From the NCBI GenBank assembly GCA_018969885.1, contig JAGWXN010000096.1:1-10774 (forward strand): a stretch of 10,774 nt of DNA. Direction: 5' to 3'. This DNA is from Betaproteobacteria bacterium (GTDB lineage Bacteria > Pseudomonadota > Gammaproteobacteria > Burkholderiales > Burkholderiaceae). The translations under genes were made by a program, and so were the position numbers. Position 1 is the stretch's first letter; every line of letters begins with the position of its first letter. Below, in pieces: positions 1 through 7,013 of this stretch. The notes under the pieces were generated by a model. That model saw nothing but the letters and a program-made list of their open reading frames with translations, was not told the origin of the DNA and searched no databases.

Positions 1-8
1 TGATGGGT

Positions 9-854
9 TTACGGCGCGACGCAAGCCGTGAGGGTAGCGCCGCAAGGCGCTTCGATTTTGAGCGATAGCAGTGGGTCGGCGCGGGTTTTGCCGAGGTTGA
101 GCGCGGCGATGGGAATGCCAAGTTCGGCGGCGTGCCGCGCATAGCGAAAGCCCGAATACACCATCAGTGATGAGCCCACAATCAGCATGGCGTCGGCCCC
201 CTCCAACCAATTCATCGCAGTTTTCACCCGGTCGCCCGGTACCGACTCGCCGAAAAAGACAACATCGGGTTTGAGCGTGCCGCCGCAGTGTCGACAGGGG
301 GGCACGTGAAAGCGATCGAATTCGTCAGACTCCAGTTCAGCATCGCCATCAGGGGCCCGGGCGGCCGCAAGATTGATCCAGTCGGGGTTGGTATCTTCCA
401 GGCGACGTTGGTGGTGGCTGCGTAGCACGCGGACATCACAATCGAGGCACACGACGGTGTCGAGGCGGCCGTGAAGGTCGACCACCGCCTGATGGCCGGC
501 CGACTGGTGCAGACCGTCCACGTTCTGTGTAACGAGGCCGGCGAGTCGCCCCTGCTGCTCGAGCTTAGCGAGTGCAACATGCGCAGCGTTGGGTTGCGCG
601 CGTCCGAATGCGCGCCAGCCCACCATGGAGCGCGCCCAATAGCGCTTGCGCATGAAGGGATCGGCGGTGAAGGCCTGCCAGGTGACAGGTTGCTTGCGGG
701 CCCATTCGCCGCTTGCGTCCCGGTAAGCAGGGATACCAGACTCGGTGCTGCAGCCGGCGCCGGTGATGACGAACAGCCGCTTGGAGTGTTCAAGGAACCG
801 GGAGAGCGCAGATGGACTTGAAGAAAGCATGATCAGGTGGGCCGGGGCTTGCAT
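9..854 (-). CDS. Sir2-family NAD-dependent protein deacylase (class II, SIRT4-like)
   Basis: This is a cytoplasmic sirtuin of 281 residues, predicted to remove acyl groups from lysines while consuming NAD and releasing nicotinamide and O-acyl-ADP-ribose. The Rossmann-fold signature GAGCSTESGIPAYRD is at residues 32-46, TQNVDGLH at 109-116, and the catalytic histidine is His128 in LHGR. A structural zinc site is formed by two CxxC pairs, Cys136/Cys139 and Cys187/Cys190. KPDVVFFGE (195-203) and GSSL (227-230) line the NAD pocket. Length and motifs fit complete class II (SIRT4-type) bacterial sirtuins. I chose the ATG at 854 because a weak GGGTGG lies just upstream; the next ATG, at 830, has no ribosome site and would lose only eight residues ahead of the fold. 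The gene is divergent from tRNA-Ser, with 46 bases between them. It lacks the extra domains of anti-phage Sir2 proteins, so a housekeeping role is more likely. The natural substrate is unknown. Confidence 0.93.
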   Translation of the reverse strand: MQAPAHLIMLSSSPSALSRFLEHSKRLFVITGAGCSTESGIPAYRDASGEWARKQPVTWQAFTADPFMRKRYWARSMVGWRAFGRAQPNAAHVALAKLEQQGRLAGLVTQNVDGLHQSAGHQAVVDLHGRLDTVVCLDCDVRVLRSHHQRRLEDTNPDWINLAAARAPDGDAELESDEFDRFHVPPCRHCGGTLKPDVVFFGESVPGDRVKTAMNWLEGADAMLIVGSSLMVYSGFRYARHAAELGIPIAALNLGKTRADPLLSLKIEAPCGATLTACVAP

Positions 855-879
855 TCGCCACCCGAATCGTACCGGTCAC

Positions 880-888
880 TGATAAAAT
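880..888 (+). promoter_or_regulatory. Extended -10 promoter element for tRNA-Ser
   Basis: TGATAAAAT matches the extended -10 pattern TGnTATAAT closely. It ends 12 bases before the first base of the mature tRNA, which would give a short 5' leader of about 5-6 bases. No convincing -35 box is seen at the usual spacing, which fits an extended -10 promoter. Transcription from here would also run into the toxin-antitoxin genes downstream. Confidence 0.5.
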
Positions 889-900
889 CCGAGCGTTGAA

Positions 901-990
901 GGAGAGTTGGCAGAGCGGTTTAATGCACCGGTCTTGAAAACCGGCGACGTCGCAAGGCGTCCGTGAGTTCGAATCTCACACTCTCCGCCA
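901..990 (+). tRNA. tRNA-Ser (anticodon UGA)
   Basis: This is a class II tRNA of 90 bases including an encoded 3' CCA. The acceptor stem GGAGAGT (901-907) pairs perfectly with ACTCTCC (980-986), followed by discriminator G and CCA. The anticodon stem CCGGT (928-932) pairs with ACCGG (940-944) around loop CTTGAAA, placing anticodon TGA at 935-937, which reads UCA and related serine codons. The long variable arm, GACG pairing with CGTC around 946-961, and the G discriminator are serine identity elements. The T-loop TTCGAAT is at 968-974. No terminator follows; the next gene starts 18 bases later, so the primary transcript may continue into it. Confidence 0.97.
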
Positions 991-998
991 CCCTGCCC

Positions 999-1003
999 GA
1001 GGA
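999..1003 (+). promoter_or_regulatory. Ribosome binding site supporting the GTG start of the mntA-like gene
   Basis: GAGGA lies five bases before the GTG at 1009. It supports this GTG as the start and leaves only 18 bases between the tRNA 3' end and the coding sequence, so the ribosome site sits in the processed trailer of the tRNA transcript. Confidence 0.6.
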
Positions 1004-1008
1004 CGATC

Positions 1009-1308
1009 GTGCGCCTCACCGCCGCCCATATCGATCTGATCCGTCGTACCGCTACAGAGTTTTTTGGGGAGCGGGTGCGCGTCACATTGTTTGGGTCTCG
1101 CGTCGACGACCATGCAAAGGGAGGCGATGTGGACCTCCTGTTTGATGTCCCGGTCCCGGTTGAGGATCCCGCTCTGAAAATGGCGAGGCTATCAAGCCGC
1201 TTGTCGCGGGCGATGGACGGTAGGCGGGTCGATGTGCTGATCGGCGCCCCGAATGTCTCGGAGCAACCCATCCACAAGATTGCCCGGCAAACCGGTGTGG
1301 CGCTGTGA
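1009..1308 (+). CDS. mntA: MntA-like nucleotidyltransferase antitoxin (HEPN/MNT system)
   Basis: This is a 99-residue minimal nucleotidyltransferase (MNT) of the Pol-beta superfamily. The core motif is Gly29-Ser30 followed by Asp40-Val-Asp42 (GSRVDDHAKGGDVDLL); the spacing is GSx9DxD, one shorter than the GSx10DxD described for Shewanella MntA. A third metal-binding carboxylate is likely Asp75 in RRVDVLI. In characterised HEPN/MNT pairs the MNT protein neutralises the HEPN RNase by adding AMP units to a tyrosine near its active site. That role is inferred here from family and gene order. Start is the GTG at 1009, with a good ribosome site. It precedes and overlaps its partner by four bases (GTGA), so translation is probably coupled. 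It lies immediately after tRNA-Ser and may share its promoter; no separate promoter is evident. All catalytic residues look intact. Confidence 0.85.
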   Translation: MRLTAAHIDLIRRTATEFFGERVRVTLFGSRVDDHAKGGDVDLLFDVPVPVEDPALKMARLSSRLSRAMDGRRVDVLIGAPNVSEQPIHKIARQTGVAL

Positions 1309-1796
1309 AGACTGATCCGATTGTTGCGGCTCGCCTCGCGTTCTTGTGTCGGGTGGTCGAGAAAGAGGCCAACTATCTTCATGACACCGACGGGCGATTG
1401 TTCCGTCTAATTTCTACCCCCTCCGCGCTCGATCAGTTGGAGGCTGACCCGCTTTTGTCCGAGCGCCTTGAAGCGTTTGTGGGTCGTTTCAGTCGCCTGC
1501 AGGACACGCTGGCTGACAAATTGCTGCCGACGCTTCTCGATGCAATGGCTGAGCCGCGAGCGAGCGCGCTCGAGAACCTCGATCGTGCAGAAAAACTCGG
1601 CTGGATTGATTCCGCAGATGATTGGGTCAGCGCTCGACGGCTGCGAAATCTGATGGTTCACGAGTACATCGAAGACCGGCAAATCCTGTTTGGTGCGTTG
1701 ACCGCAGGGCATCGGTTCGTGCCAACGCTTGTCGCGACAGCCCGCCGGCTTTGTTTGAAAGCGGGAACGCTGTTACAGCCAGACGTTACCGGATAG
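1305..1796 (+). CDS. hepT: HepT-like HEPN-domain RNase toxin
   Basis: This is a 163-residue, mostly helical protein with the HEPN toxin motif Rx4HxY: Arg114, His119 and Tyr121 within RNLMVHEY. In HepT toxins the Arg and His form the RNase site, and the tyrosine is the residue that the MNT antitoxin AMPylates, so both activities look intact. HEPN toxins of this type have been reported to act on RNA, including tRNA ends in one characterised system; the target here is unknown. The protein is somewhat longer than typical HepT (about 130-145 residues), with a long N-terminal helical region, so it may belong to a less studied branch. The GTG start at 1305 overlaps the antitoxin stop (GTGA), with no strong ribosome site of its own, implying translational coupling. 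Its TAG stop lies in the left arm of a hairpin at 1789-1815. The assignment rests on the motif plus the MNT neighbour. Confidence 0.8.
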   Translation: MKTDPIVAARLAFLCRVVEKEANYLHDTDGRLFRLISTPSALDQLEADPLLSERLEAFVGRFSRLQDTLADKLLPTLLDAMAEPRASALENLDRAEKLGWIDSADDWVSARRLRNLMVHEYIEDRQILFGALTAGHRFVPTLVATARRLCLKAGTLLQPDVTG

Positions 1797-1815
1797 TTCC
1801 GGTCCGACTATCCGG
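1789..1815. terminator. Perfect 9-bp hairpin between convergent genes, candidate bidirectional terminator
   Basis: CCGGATAGT (1789-1797) and ACTATCCGG (1807-1815) are exact reverse complements separated by nine bases. The left arm contains the TAG stop of the hepT-like gene and the right arm, read on the minus strand, contains the TAG stop of the hyuB-like gene. Because the two arms are the same sequence read from opposite strands, both genes end in GGATAG. No run of T follows on either strand, so it is not a classical intrinsic terminator. It could still slow polymerase, protect 3' ends or act with Rho. Confidence 0.45.
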
Positions 1816-3496
1816 GGCCGGGTTCAAACCCGTACACCGAACGCGCCCGCTCAAGACTGATGTAACCGTCGCGCAGATCACGTTCAATCAGTGCACGATC
1901 GCGCTTCGCCGGGCTGCCGTATCCGCCACCGCCCGCGGATTGAAGCCAGACCAGTGTGCCCTGTTTGAGTGGCAGGTAAGGTGTTTTACTGGAGAGCACG
2001 CGTTCGTCGGGCGTTCCCGGGTCGAGTACATAGCGGGCAGTGGTGCCCGGTGCGCCGCCGAATAATCCAGGTGGCTGCGATTGATGTCGGTCGGCGCAGA
2101 GGCAGACGGAGGCACCGTCTGCGAGCACGCGAAAGACGCGGCAAAAGCCGTTGCCACCGCGGAAGGTTCCCGCGCCACCTGTGTCAGCGACCACTTCGTA
2201 GCGCTCAAAGAGGAGCGGATTTTCCATTTCATCGGCTTCAATTGGCACATGCCCTGCGTTCCCTGCACCGTAGCGTATGGCATTGATACCGTCGCGCGTG
2301 GCCCTCGCGCCATAGGCACCCGATGAAAGCTCAAGCGTGAGGAACTGGCGCTTTCTGGCCTCTGGGCGTGAATCAGTACCGCCTATGACAGCAGTGCCGG
2401 TCGAGCCAGATCCGCTTGCAAGCACCGCGGTTGGCGCGGCCTCAGCGAGTGCCCGCATAACGGTATCAAGCACCCGATAGGTAACTTCGCCATAGCCGAC
2501 CATGGAGCCCGGGGGCAGTGCGTCGCACAGTGTGCCGGGTCGGGTGATGACCGTGACCGGGCGATAGCTGCCCGCGTTCGGTGGGTTCTCGGGATCGGTG
2601 ATGGACTTGATCGCGTATTGCACGCCGGAAATCGCTGACGCGCGTGAACAGTTCATGCCGCCGCGCGACTGGTTCGATGAGGCGCTCAGATCGACCGTGA
2701 TGTCGGACCCGTTCACGGTTACCGTTGCGGCTATCCACTGAGGGTCTTCCGAGAAACCGTCGCCATCGATGCAATCGCGCGCGTGATAGACGCCGCTTTT
2801 AAAGCTTGCGATTCTCGTCCGGGTGAGCTGCTCGGAGCGGGCCAGCACTTCTCGCATCGCCTCGCGGACAGTGTCAAGGCCGTATCGGGTGATGAGCTCG
2901 TTGAGCCGACGCTCGCCACTGAAACACGAAGCGTATTGAGCGCGCATGTCGCCCAGTGCCACCGAGGCATTGCGAACATTGCGAACGACCAGGTCCACCA
3001 GTGGCTTCTGAAGCTGATCGTTTTCGAAGAGCTTTACAGGCGGAATAACGATTCCTTCCTGAATGAGCTCGCGGGTGGCGGGTGAGTAACTGCCGGGTCC
3101 CATGCCGCCGATGTCGGCCCAATGGCCGCGGTTACAGAGGTACCCATAGCGCTCGCCTTTCCAGAACAGCGGTCGGGCAAGCAGTACATCGGGAAGATGT
3201 GTACCGCCCAGGAAAGGGTCGTTGGTCATCAGCACGTCACCGGGTCGGATGTTGTCCGCGCCGATCCCGTCGATCAGTCCGCGCAACTGAAACGGCATGG
3301 TGGTGACATGAATCGGAAAGCCGGTGGGGTCCTGTGCCACGATCTCGCCGCTTGCGTCCATCACGCAGCATGAAAGGTCGCCCTGCTCCTTCCAGAGTTG
3401 GGTGTAGGCCGCCCGCATGGTCATGAGCTTCATTTCATGGGACACCCCAATGAGGGCGTTCTGGATGACCGCCAGCGTGAATGCATCGATTGTCAC
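1808..3496 (-). CDS. hyuB: Hydantoinase B/oxoprolinase family protein (HyuB-like subunit)
   Basis: This is a 562-residue protein of the hydantoinase B/oxoprolinase family, whose members act with a HyuA-type subunit in ATP-dependent hydrolysis of cyclic amides (N-methylhydantoinase, 5-oxoprolinase) or in related carboxylation (acetone and acetophenone carboxylases). Family motifs are NDPFLGGTHLPDV (92-104), NRGHWADIGGMGPGS (122-136) and RGGMNCSRASA near residue 280. The glycine-rich SAGGGGYGSP is near 520, followed by the usual C-terminal tail ending in a DGYISLERARSVYGFE stretch. Length is normal for the family, so the gene looks complete. The start is a GTG at 3496; GGAG lies nine bases upstream, inside the end of hyuA, and the two genes are separated by three bases, so they form one transcript. 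The stop is embedded in the hairpin at 1789-1815. The substrate is not predictable from sequence; the monooxygenase and importer next door suggest a small nitrogen compound. Confidence 0.92.
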   Translation of the reverse strand: MTIDAFTLAVIQNALIGVSHEMKLMTMRAAYTQLWKEQGDLSCCVMDASGEIVAQDPTGFPIHVTTMPFQLRGLIDGIGADNIRPGDVLMTNDPFLGGTHLPDVLLARPLFWKGERYGYLCNRGHWADIGGMGPGSYSPATRELIQEGIVIPPVKLFENDQLQKPLVDLVVRNVRNASVALGDMRAQYASCFSGERRLNELITRYGLDTVREAMREVLARSEQLTRTRIASFKSGVYHARDCIDGDGFSEDPQWIAATVTVNGSDITVDLSASSNQSRGGMNCSRASAISGVQYAIKSITDPENPPNAGSYRPVTVITRPGTLCDALPPGSMVGYGEVTYRVLDTVMRALAEAAPTAVLASGSGSTGTAVIGGTDSRPEARKRQFLTLELSSGAYGARATRDGINAIRYGAGNAGHVPIEADEMENPLLFERYEVVADTGGAGTFRGGNGFCRVFRVLADGASVCLCADRHQSQPPGLFGGAPGTTARYVLDPGTPDERVLSSKTPYLPLKQGTLVWLQSAGGGGYGSPAKRDRALIERDLRDGYISLERARSVYGFEPGPG

Positions 3497-3499
3497 CGT

Positions 3500-5557
3500 T
3501 TAGCGCTCCGGGTTAAGGCTGACGAGGAGATTGCCGTGAAGGTCGACCTGTGCATGCGCGCCTGGTGGCAGCACCGTGGCCGATGACAGTTCCTGGACGA
3601 TGATTGGCCCTGTGAGTTGATCGCCTGGCGCCAGGCTTTCGCGGCGAACCACACGGGTGGAAACCATGGCCCCGTTGAACCAGACCGGCCGGATAGACTC
3701 GGCGCGTGGGGCCTGAGTCTGTGTGGGGGCCGCGGCGCGCTGAGGGGTGTGGGTTTCGCCGATTGCACGAAGCCTGATGTTGACCAGCTCGACTGGTTCG
3801 CCGGGTACAGCATAGGTGTAGACCGCCTCATGTTGGCGGTGGAACTCATTGATGAAGGCTGTGATGTCAGGCGCGCCCTCGCCGTTATCGTGTGCGACCC
3901 GAACATTGATCTCGGTGGTCTGGCCCACATAGCGCAAGTCCATGCTTCGCTCGAAGCGGCGGGCTGTCCTGGAAATTCCTTCGGAATCGAAATCGGTCTG
4001 CGCGCGATGCCGCAGAAAGTCGAATTCCTTTTCGAGCGAGGCTGCGTCAGTGGCCTCCAAGCGCTTCAGAATCGAGCGCGAATAGTCATGCGTGAAGTCT
4101 GCACCGGCGATTCCGCCAGCGGAAAACAGACCTGGATTGCTGGGAACGAGGATCTGGCGCATGCCGAGTTCTGCGGCGATGGCAAAGGCGTGGATGGGGC
4201 CGCCGCCGCCAAGCGGGCAGAGCTTGAAGTCGCGCGGGTCAGCGCCTCGCTGCACGGACACAAAGCGGATCGCCTCGGCCATCTGACTGGCTGCCACCTG
4301 AAAAATACCGGCGGCGGCCTGATGGAGCGAAGTGCCGAGGGGCCCTGCGATATCGCGCTCAATCACCGCGCGCGCGCGCTCAATATCGAGCTTGACTGCG
4401 CCGTTGGCGAAGTCATTCGGATCGATGTAGCCCAGCACGAGATTGACATCAGTGAGGGTGACATGATCGCCGCCCAGCCCGTAGCAGGCGGGGCCGGGGT
4501 CGGATGAAGCGCTTTCAGGGCCGACCTTCAAGCGGCCCACGTCGTCGATGGTCACAATGCTGCCGCCGCCCGCACCAACGGTGTGCACATCAAGCATCGG
4601 CGTGACGATGGGGAAATAATCGATTTCGCGCGCGGTGGTCGCCTCGGCCTTTCCATCCTTCAGCAGACAGACGTCGAGGCTGGTGCCGCCCATGTCCATC
4701 GTGATCAGATGGGTGTGTCCGGTGGCGCGGGCGAGACTGGCTGCACCTACCACCGCGCCGGCCGGCCCTGAGAGAAGCGTCGTGGCGGGGTTTCGCATGA
4801 CGAGATCGGGCCGACCCACGCCGCCGTTCGACTGAAAAATGAAGAGCCGGTCGTCGACCTCGCTCGCTTTGAGCGCCTCCATCAGGTGGTCGATGTAAGT
4901 GCCCAGGACAGGCGCTACATAGGCGGCAAACAACGTGGTGCTGGTGCGGGGGAACTCACGAAACTCTGGCAAGACATCTGAGGAAATCAGAACGCGGATG
5001 TGGGGCAGGGCGGCGCGCAGGGCATCGCGAAGCCTTTGTTCGTGACGCGGATCGAGGAAAGAAAACAGCAGACAGATTGCCACTGCGCTCGCTTCGCTCG
5101 CGCGAACCTCTGCGATGAGGCGATCGATATCGGCCTGGGCGAGATCTTTGAGCACCTGACCCTGGGCGTTGATCCGGCAGTCGGCTTCGAAGCGCAAGTG
5201 TCGGGGAACGAGCGGACTCGGTTTATCGACTTGTACGCGATAGATGAGGTCTGCAGGGCGGCTGAACCGTCCGATTTCGATCACATCGCGAAAGCCCTTG
5301 TTGGTAATGAGCGCGATCCGGGCGCCCTTTCGCTCGATCACGGCGTTAGTTGTGATGGTGGTGCCGTGGCCGATGAAACGGACATCGCTCGCACTGACAC
5401 CCGCCTGTTCCATGACAAGGCTGATGCCTCGTGCAACGGTGGCATGTCGCCGGCCTGGCTCGTTCAGCACCTTGGCTACGTGGACGGCGCCGCTGGCCTC
5501 GTTGACGAGCACCACATCGGTAAAGGTGCCGCCCACATCTATGCCGATACGAACCAT
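3500..5557 (-). CDS. hyuA: Hydantoinase A/oxoprolinase family protein (HyuA-like, ATP-binding subunit)
   Basis: This is a 685-residue protein with the actin/ASKHA-type ATP-binding fold of HyuA. DVGGTFTDV (7-15) is the first phosphate loop and GHGTTITTNAV (63-73) follows. FQSNGG is at 241-246 and SGPAGAVVGA at 263-272. The second phosphate loop DMGGTSLDV is at 288-296, VGAGGGSI at 327-334, DPGPACYG at 353-360 and TDVNLVLG at 369-376. The GGGGPIHA motif is at 450-457 and NPGLFSAGG at 474-482. Together these cover the hydantoinase/oxoprolinase N-terminal domain and the hydantoinase A domain, with normal family length. It should pair with the HyuB-like protein encoded three bases downstream to couple ATP hydrolysis to ring opening of a cyclic amide, or to carboxylation. 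The ATG at 5557 is preceded by GAGGAA nine bases upstream. It is first in its operon and divergent from the flavin monooxygenase across a 97-base control region. Confidence 0.93.
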   Translation of the reverse strand: MVRIGIDVGGTFTDVVLVNEASGAVHVAKVLNEPGRRHATVARGISLVMEQAGVSASDVRFIGHGTTITTNAVIERKGARIALITNKGFRDVIEIGRFSRPADLIYRVQVDKPSPLVPRHLRFEADCRINAQGQVLKDLAQADIDRLIAEVRASEASAVAICLLFSFLDPRHEQRLRDALRAALPHIRVLISSDVLPEFREFPRTSTTLFAAYVAPVLGTYIDHLMEALKASEVDDRLFIFQSNGGVGRPDLVMRNPATTLLSGPAGAVVGAASLARATGHTHLITMDMGGTSLDVCLLKDGKAEATTAREIDYFPIVTPMLDVHTVGAGGGSIVTIDDVGRLKVGPESASSDPGPACYGLGGDHVTLTDVNLVLGYIDPNDFANGAVKLDIERARAVIERDIAGPLGTSLHQAAAGIFQVAASQMAEAIRFVSVQRGADPRDFKLCPLGGGGPIHAFAIAAELGMRQILVPSNPGLFSAGGIAGADFTHDYSRSILKRLEATDAASLEKEFDFLRHRAQTDFDSEGISRTARRFERSMDLRYVGQTTEINVRVAHDNGEGAPDITAFINEFHRQHEAVYTYAVPGEPVELVNIRLRAIGETHTPQRAAAPTQTQAPRAESIRPVWFNGAMVSTRVVRRESLAPGDQLTGPIIVQELSSATVLPPGAHAQVDLHGNLLVSLNPER

Positions 5558-5654
5558 GTTGACTGCTTCCTCATCGAGCGTTTCTCTGGAGGCCTCCAGT
5601 ATTAGCCAAATCAGGTGGGAGCGGCTATCTTCGGTCCGCTAACGGAGAGTCGGC
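5558..5654. promoter_or_regulatory. Divergent promoter region between hyuA and the monooxygenase gene
   Basis: These 97 bases must hold the promoters for both the leftward hyuAB operon and the rightward monooxygenase operon. On the minus strand, TAATACT (5604-5598) is a weak -10 candidate for hyuA, partly overlapping the palindrome at 5586-5599. On the plus strand, TTAGCC (5602-5607) and TATCTT (5626-5631), 18 bases apart, are a weak -35/-10 candidate. A short inverted repeat, TAGCC (5603-5607) and GGCTA (5623-5627), is also present. A GGAG ribosome site for the monooxygenase gene lies at 5644-5647. The individual boxes are uncertain; that this is the shared control region is more secure. Confidence 0.55.
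5586..5599. repeat. 14-bp perfect palindrome, candidate operator
   Basis: CTGGAGGCCTCCAG is identical on both strands and sits in the divergent control region, 29 bases from the hyuA start and 56 from the monooxygenase start. Such symmetry is typical of a dimeric regulator site. Its place next to the possible hyuA -10 would suit repression. No regulator gene is in the window and the sequence does not match an operator I recognise. Confidence 0.45.
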
Positions 5655-6953
5655 ATGTTTCATATGGGGTGGTTTATCGCGCAGGGATTCGGTGTTCACG
5701 GCTGGAACCAGCCTTGGTCGGGTTCGATCGGAACGGAGTGGACCAAACCTGACCTCTACATCGATCTTGCCCGCGCCATTGAGCGCGCAGGCTTTGACTA
5801 TCTCATGCTGGAGGATGGGTCGCTGGTTCCGGACTCCTATGGCAGTTCGCCGGAGTGGTTTGTGCGGAATGCCTGGATGGTTCCCAAAAACGATCCCATG
5901 CCGCTGGTTCCCCTCATCGGTCAGGCCACGCGCCATCTGGGCATCGTGGCCACCATGACCACGTCGTTTTATCCCCCCTTCATTGGTGCTCGGTTGGCGG
6001 CAACGCTTGATCACCTGACGGAAGGGCGTGTTGGGCTCAATATCGTCACGGCCCACAACGACCGTGCAGCACAGAACTTCGGGCTCGATCAGCACCATGA
6101 GCATGATCTGCGCTATGAAATTGCAGATGAATGGATGGAGGTTGCCTACAAGCTCTGGGGATCCTGGGCTGAAGGTGCGGTGCTCCGTGACGAGGTGAGC
6201 GGCGCGTTTGCCGATTTCACTAAGGTCAATCCCATTGATCATGTCGGACGATTTTTTAAATCACGTGGACCGCTCAATACTCACGCCGGGCCGCAAGGCA
6301 GGCCAGTGATCTGCCAGGCTGGGGGGTCGCCTGCCGGACGAAGCTTCGCAGCCAAACATGCCGACACGATTCTTGCCCGCTTTCGATCCATTGACGCGGC
6401 GAAAGCCTTTCGAGAGGATATCCACCGGCTTGCACGTAGCCATGGGCGAGACCCTTCGCGGATCAAGATCCTCTACATGATGTCGGCGGTCATCGACGAG
6501 ACGGACGAAGGCGCGATGAACCGTCTTGAGACACTCAAGAAGGGCGCCGCAAGGCAGGCGGAATACAAGCTTGCGTTTATGTCGTACGCCAGCGGGAAAG
6601 ATTTCTCCAAGTTCGATCTTGATCAGCCGGTTCCTGAGATCAAGACCAATGCCGCACAGGCGTCCACGGCTGCGCTCACGCGCGCGGCAGGCGCGCAGAA
6701 GACGCTTCGCGAAATCGCGATGGAAACCGCATCAGGTGGCTTCGACTATGTGGGCGCACCCGATACCGTGGCCGCGCAGATGGGCGAAACCATGTCCGCC
6801 ATTGGCGGCGACGGTTTCCTGGTGAGCCATACGCTAAACCGACGAACGATCGCTGAATTCACGGACGGACTTGCGCCGGCCTTGCGGCGACGCGGGCTCA
6901 TTCGGTCGGCGTACTCGTATCCGCGGTTTCGGGATAATCTTCTCGAGTTCTGA
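5655..6953 (+). CDS. LLM-class flavin-dependent monooxygenase, NtaA/SnaA/DszA family
   Basis: This is a 432-residue luciferase-like TIM-barrel oxygenase of the nitrilotriacetate/EDTA/dibenzothiophene-sulfone monooxygenase family. These enzymes use reduced FMN made by a separate flavin reductase to oxidise and cleave C-N or C-S bonds. Diagnostic stretches are FDYLMLEDG (47-55), LDHLTEGRVGLNIVTAHND (118-136), RYEIADEWMEVAYKLW (153-168), HVGRFFKSRGPLN (196-208) and QGRPVICQAGGSPAGR (214-229). In most relatives LNIVTA reads WNIVTS or WNVVTS. Length is close to the family's usual 430-460 and it appears complete. The ATG at 5655 has GGAG seven bases upstream. No flavin reductase gene is visible nearby, so that partner must be elsewhere. 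It is first of two rightward genes and divergent from hyuAB, which suggests joint control and a shared pathway. The exact substrate is unknown. Confidence 0.9.
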   Translation: MFHMGWFIAQGFGVHGWNQPWSGSIGTEWTKPDLYIDLARAIERAGFDYLMLEDGSLVPDSYGSSPEWFVRNAWMVPKNDPMPLVPLIGQATRHLGIVATMTTSFYPPFIGARLAATLDHLTEGRVGLNIVTAHNDRAAQNFGLDQHHEHDLRYEIADEWMEVAYKLWGSWAEGAVLRDEVSGAFADFTKVNPIDHVGRFFKSRGPLNTHAGPQGRPVICQAGGSPAGRSFAAKHADTILARFRSIDAAKAFREDIHRLARSHGRDPSRIKILYMMSAVIDETDEGAMNRLETLKKGAARQAEYKLAFMSYASGKDFSKFDLDQPVPEIKTNAAQASTAALTRAAGAQKTLREIAMETASGGFDYVGAPDTVAAQMGETMSAIGGDGFLVSHTLNRRTIAEFTDGLAPALRRRGLIRSAYSYPRFRDNLLEF

Positions 6954-7013
6954 TCGGCATTCGGCGATTGGGCCGGGCAGCCGATTTCATCACCCTGGTT
7001 TTGGAGTTCTTGA

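Noticed and set aside
9..854. The Sir2 gene as part of an anti-phage defence island with the toxin-antitoxin pair.
   Set aside because: It is a plain class II deacylase with zinc-binding cysteines, lacks partner domains of defence Sir2 systems, and is divergent from the toxin module.
901..1831. Genomic island insertion at tRNA-Ser, including a T-arm-like GGGTTCAAACCC at 1820-1831 as a possible attachment repeat.
   Set aside because: No integrase is present and the acceptor/T-arm sequence of the tRNA is not repeated. The T-arm-like bases belong to the conserved hyuB C-terminal codons and form only a partial stem.
3617..4507. A 296-codon open frame on the plus strand opposite hyuA.
   Set aside because: It is fully antisense to a well-conserved hyuA coding sequence, has no recognisable domain, and arises from high-GC codon bias.
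5000..5605. A 201-codon plus-strand frame opposite the hyuA start.
   Set aside because: It is antisense to the conserved N-terminal ATP-binding domain of hyuA, has no family features, and crosses the control region.
5625..6242. A 205-codon minus-strand frame opposite the monooxygenase.
   Set aside because: It is antisense to conserved monooxygenase codons and has no recognisable motif.
6953..6985. Inverted repeat ATCGGC...GCCGAT after the monooxygenase gene as a terminator.
   Set aside because: The stem is only six base pairs with a 21-base loop, has competing pairings, lacks a T-run suited to termination, and is followed by a same-strand gene with its own ribosome site.
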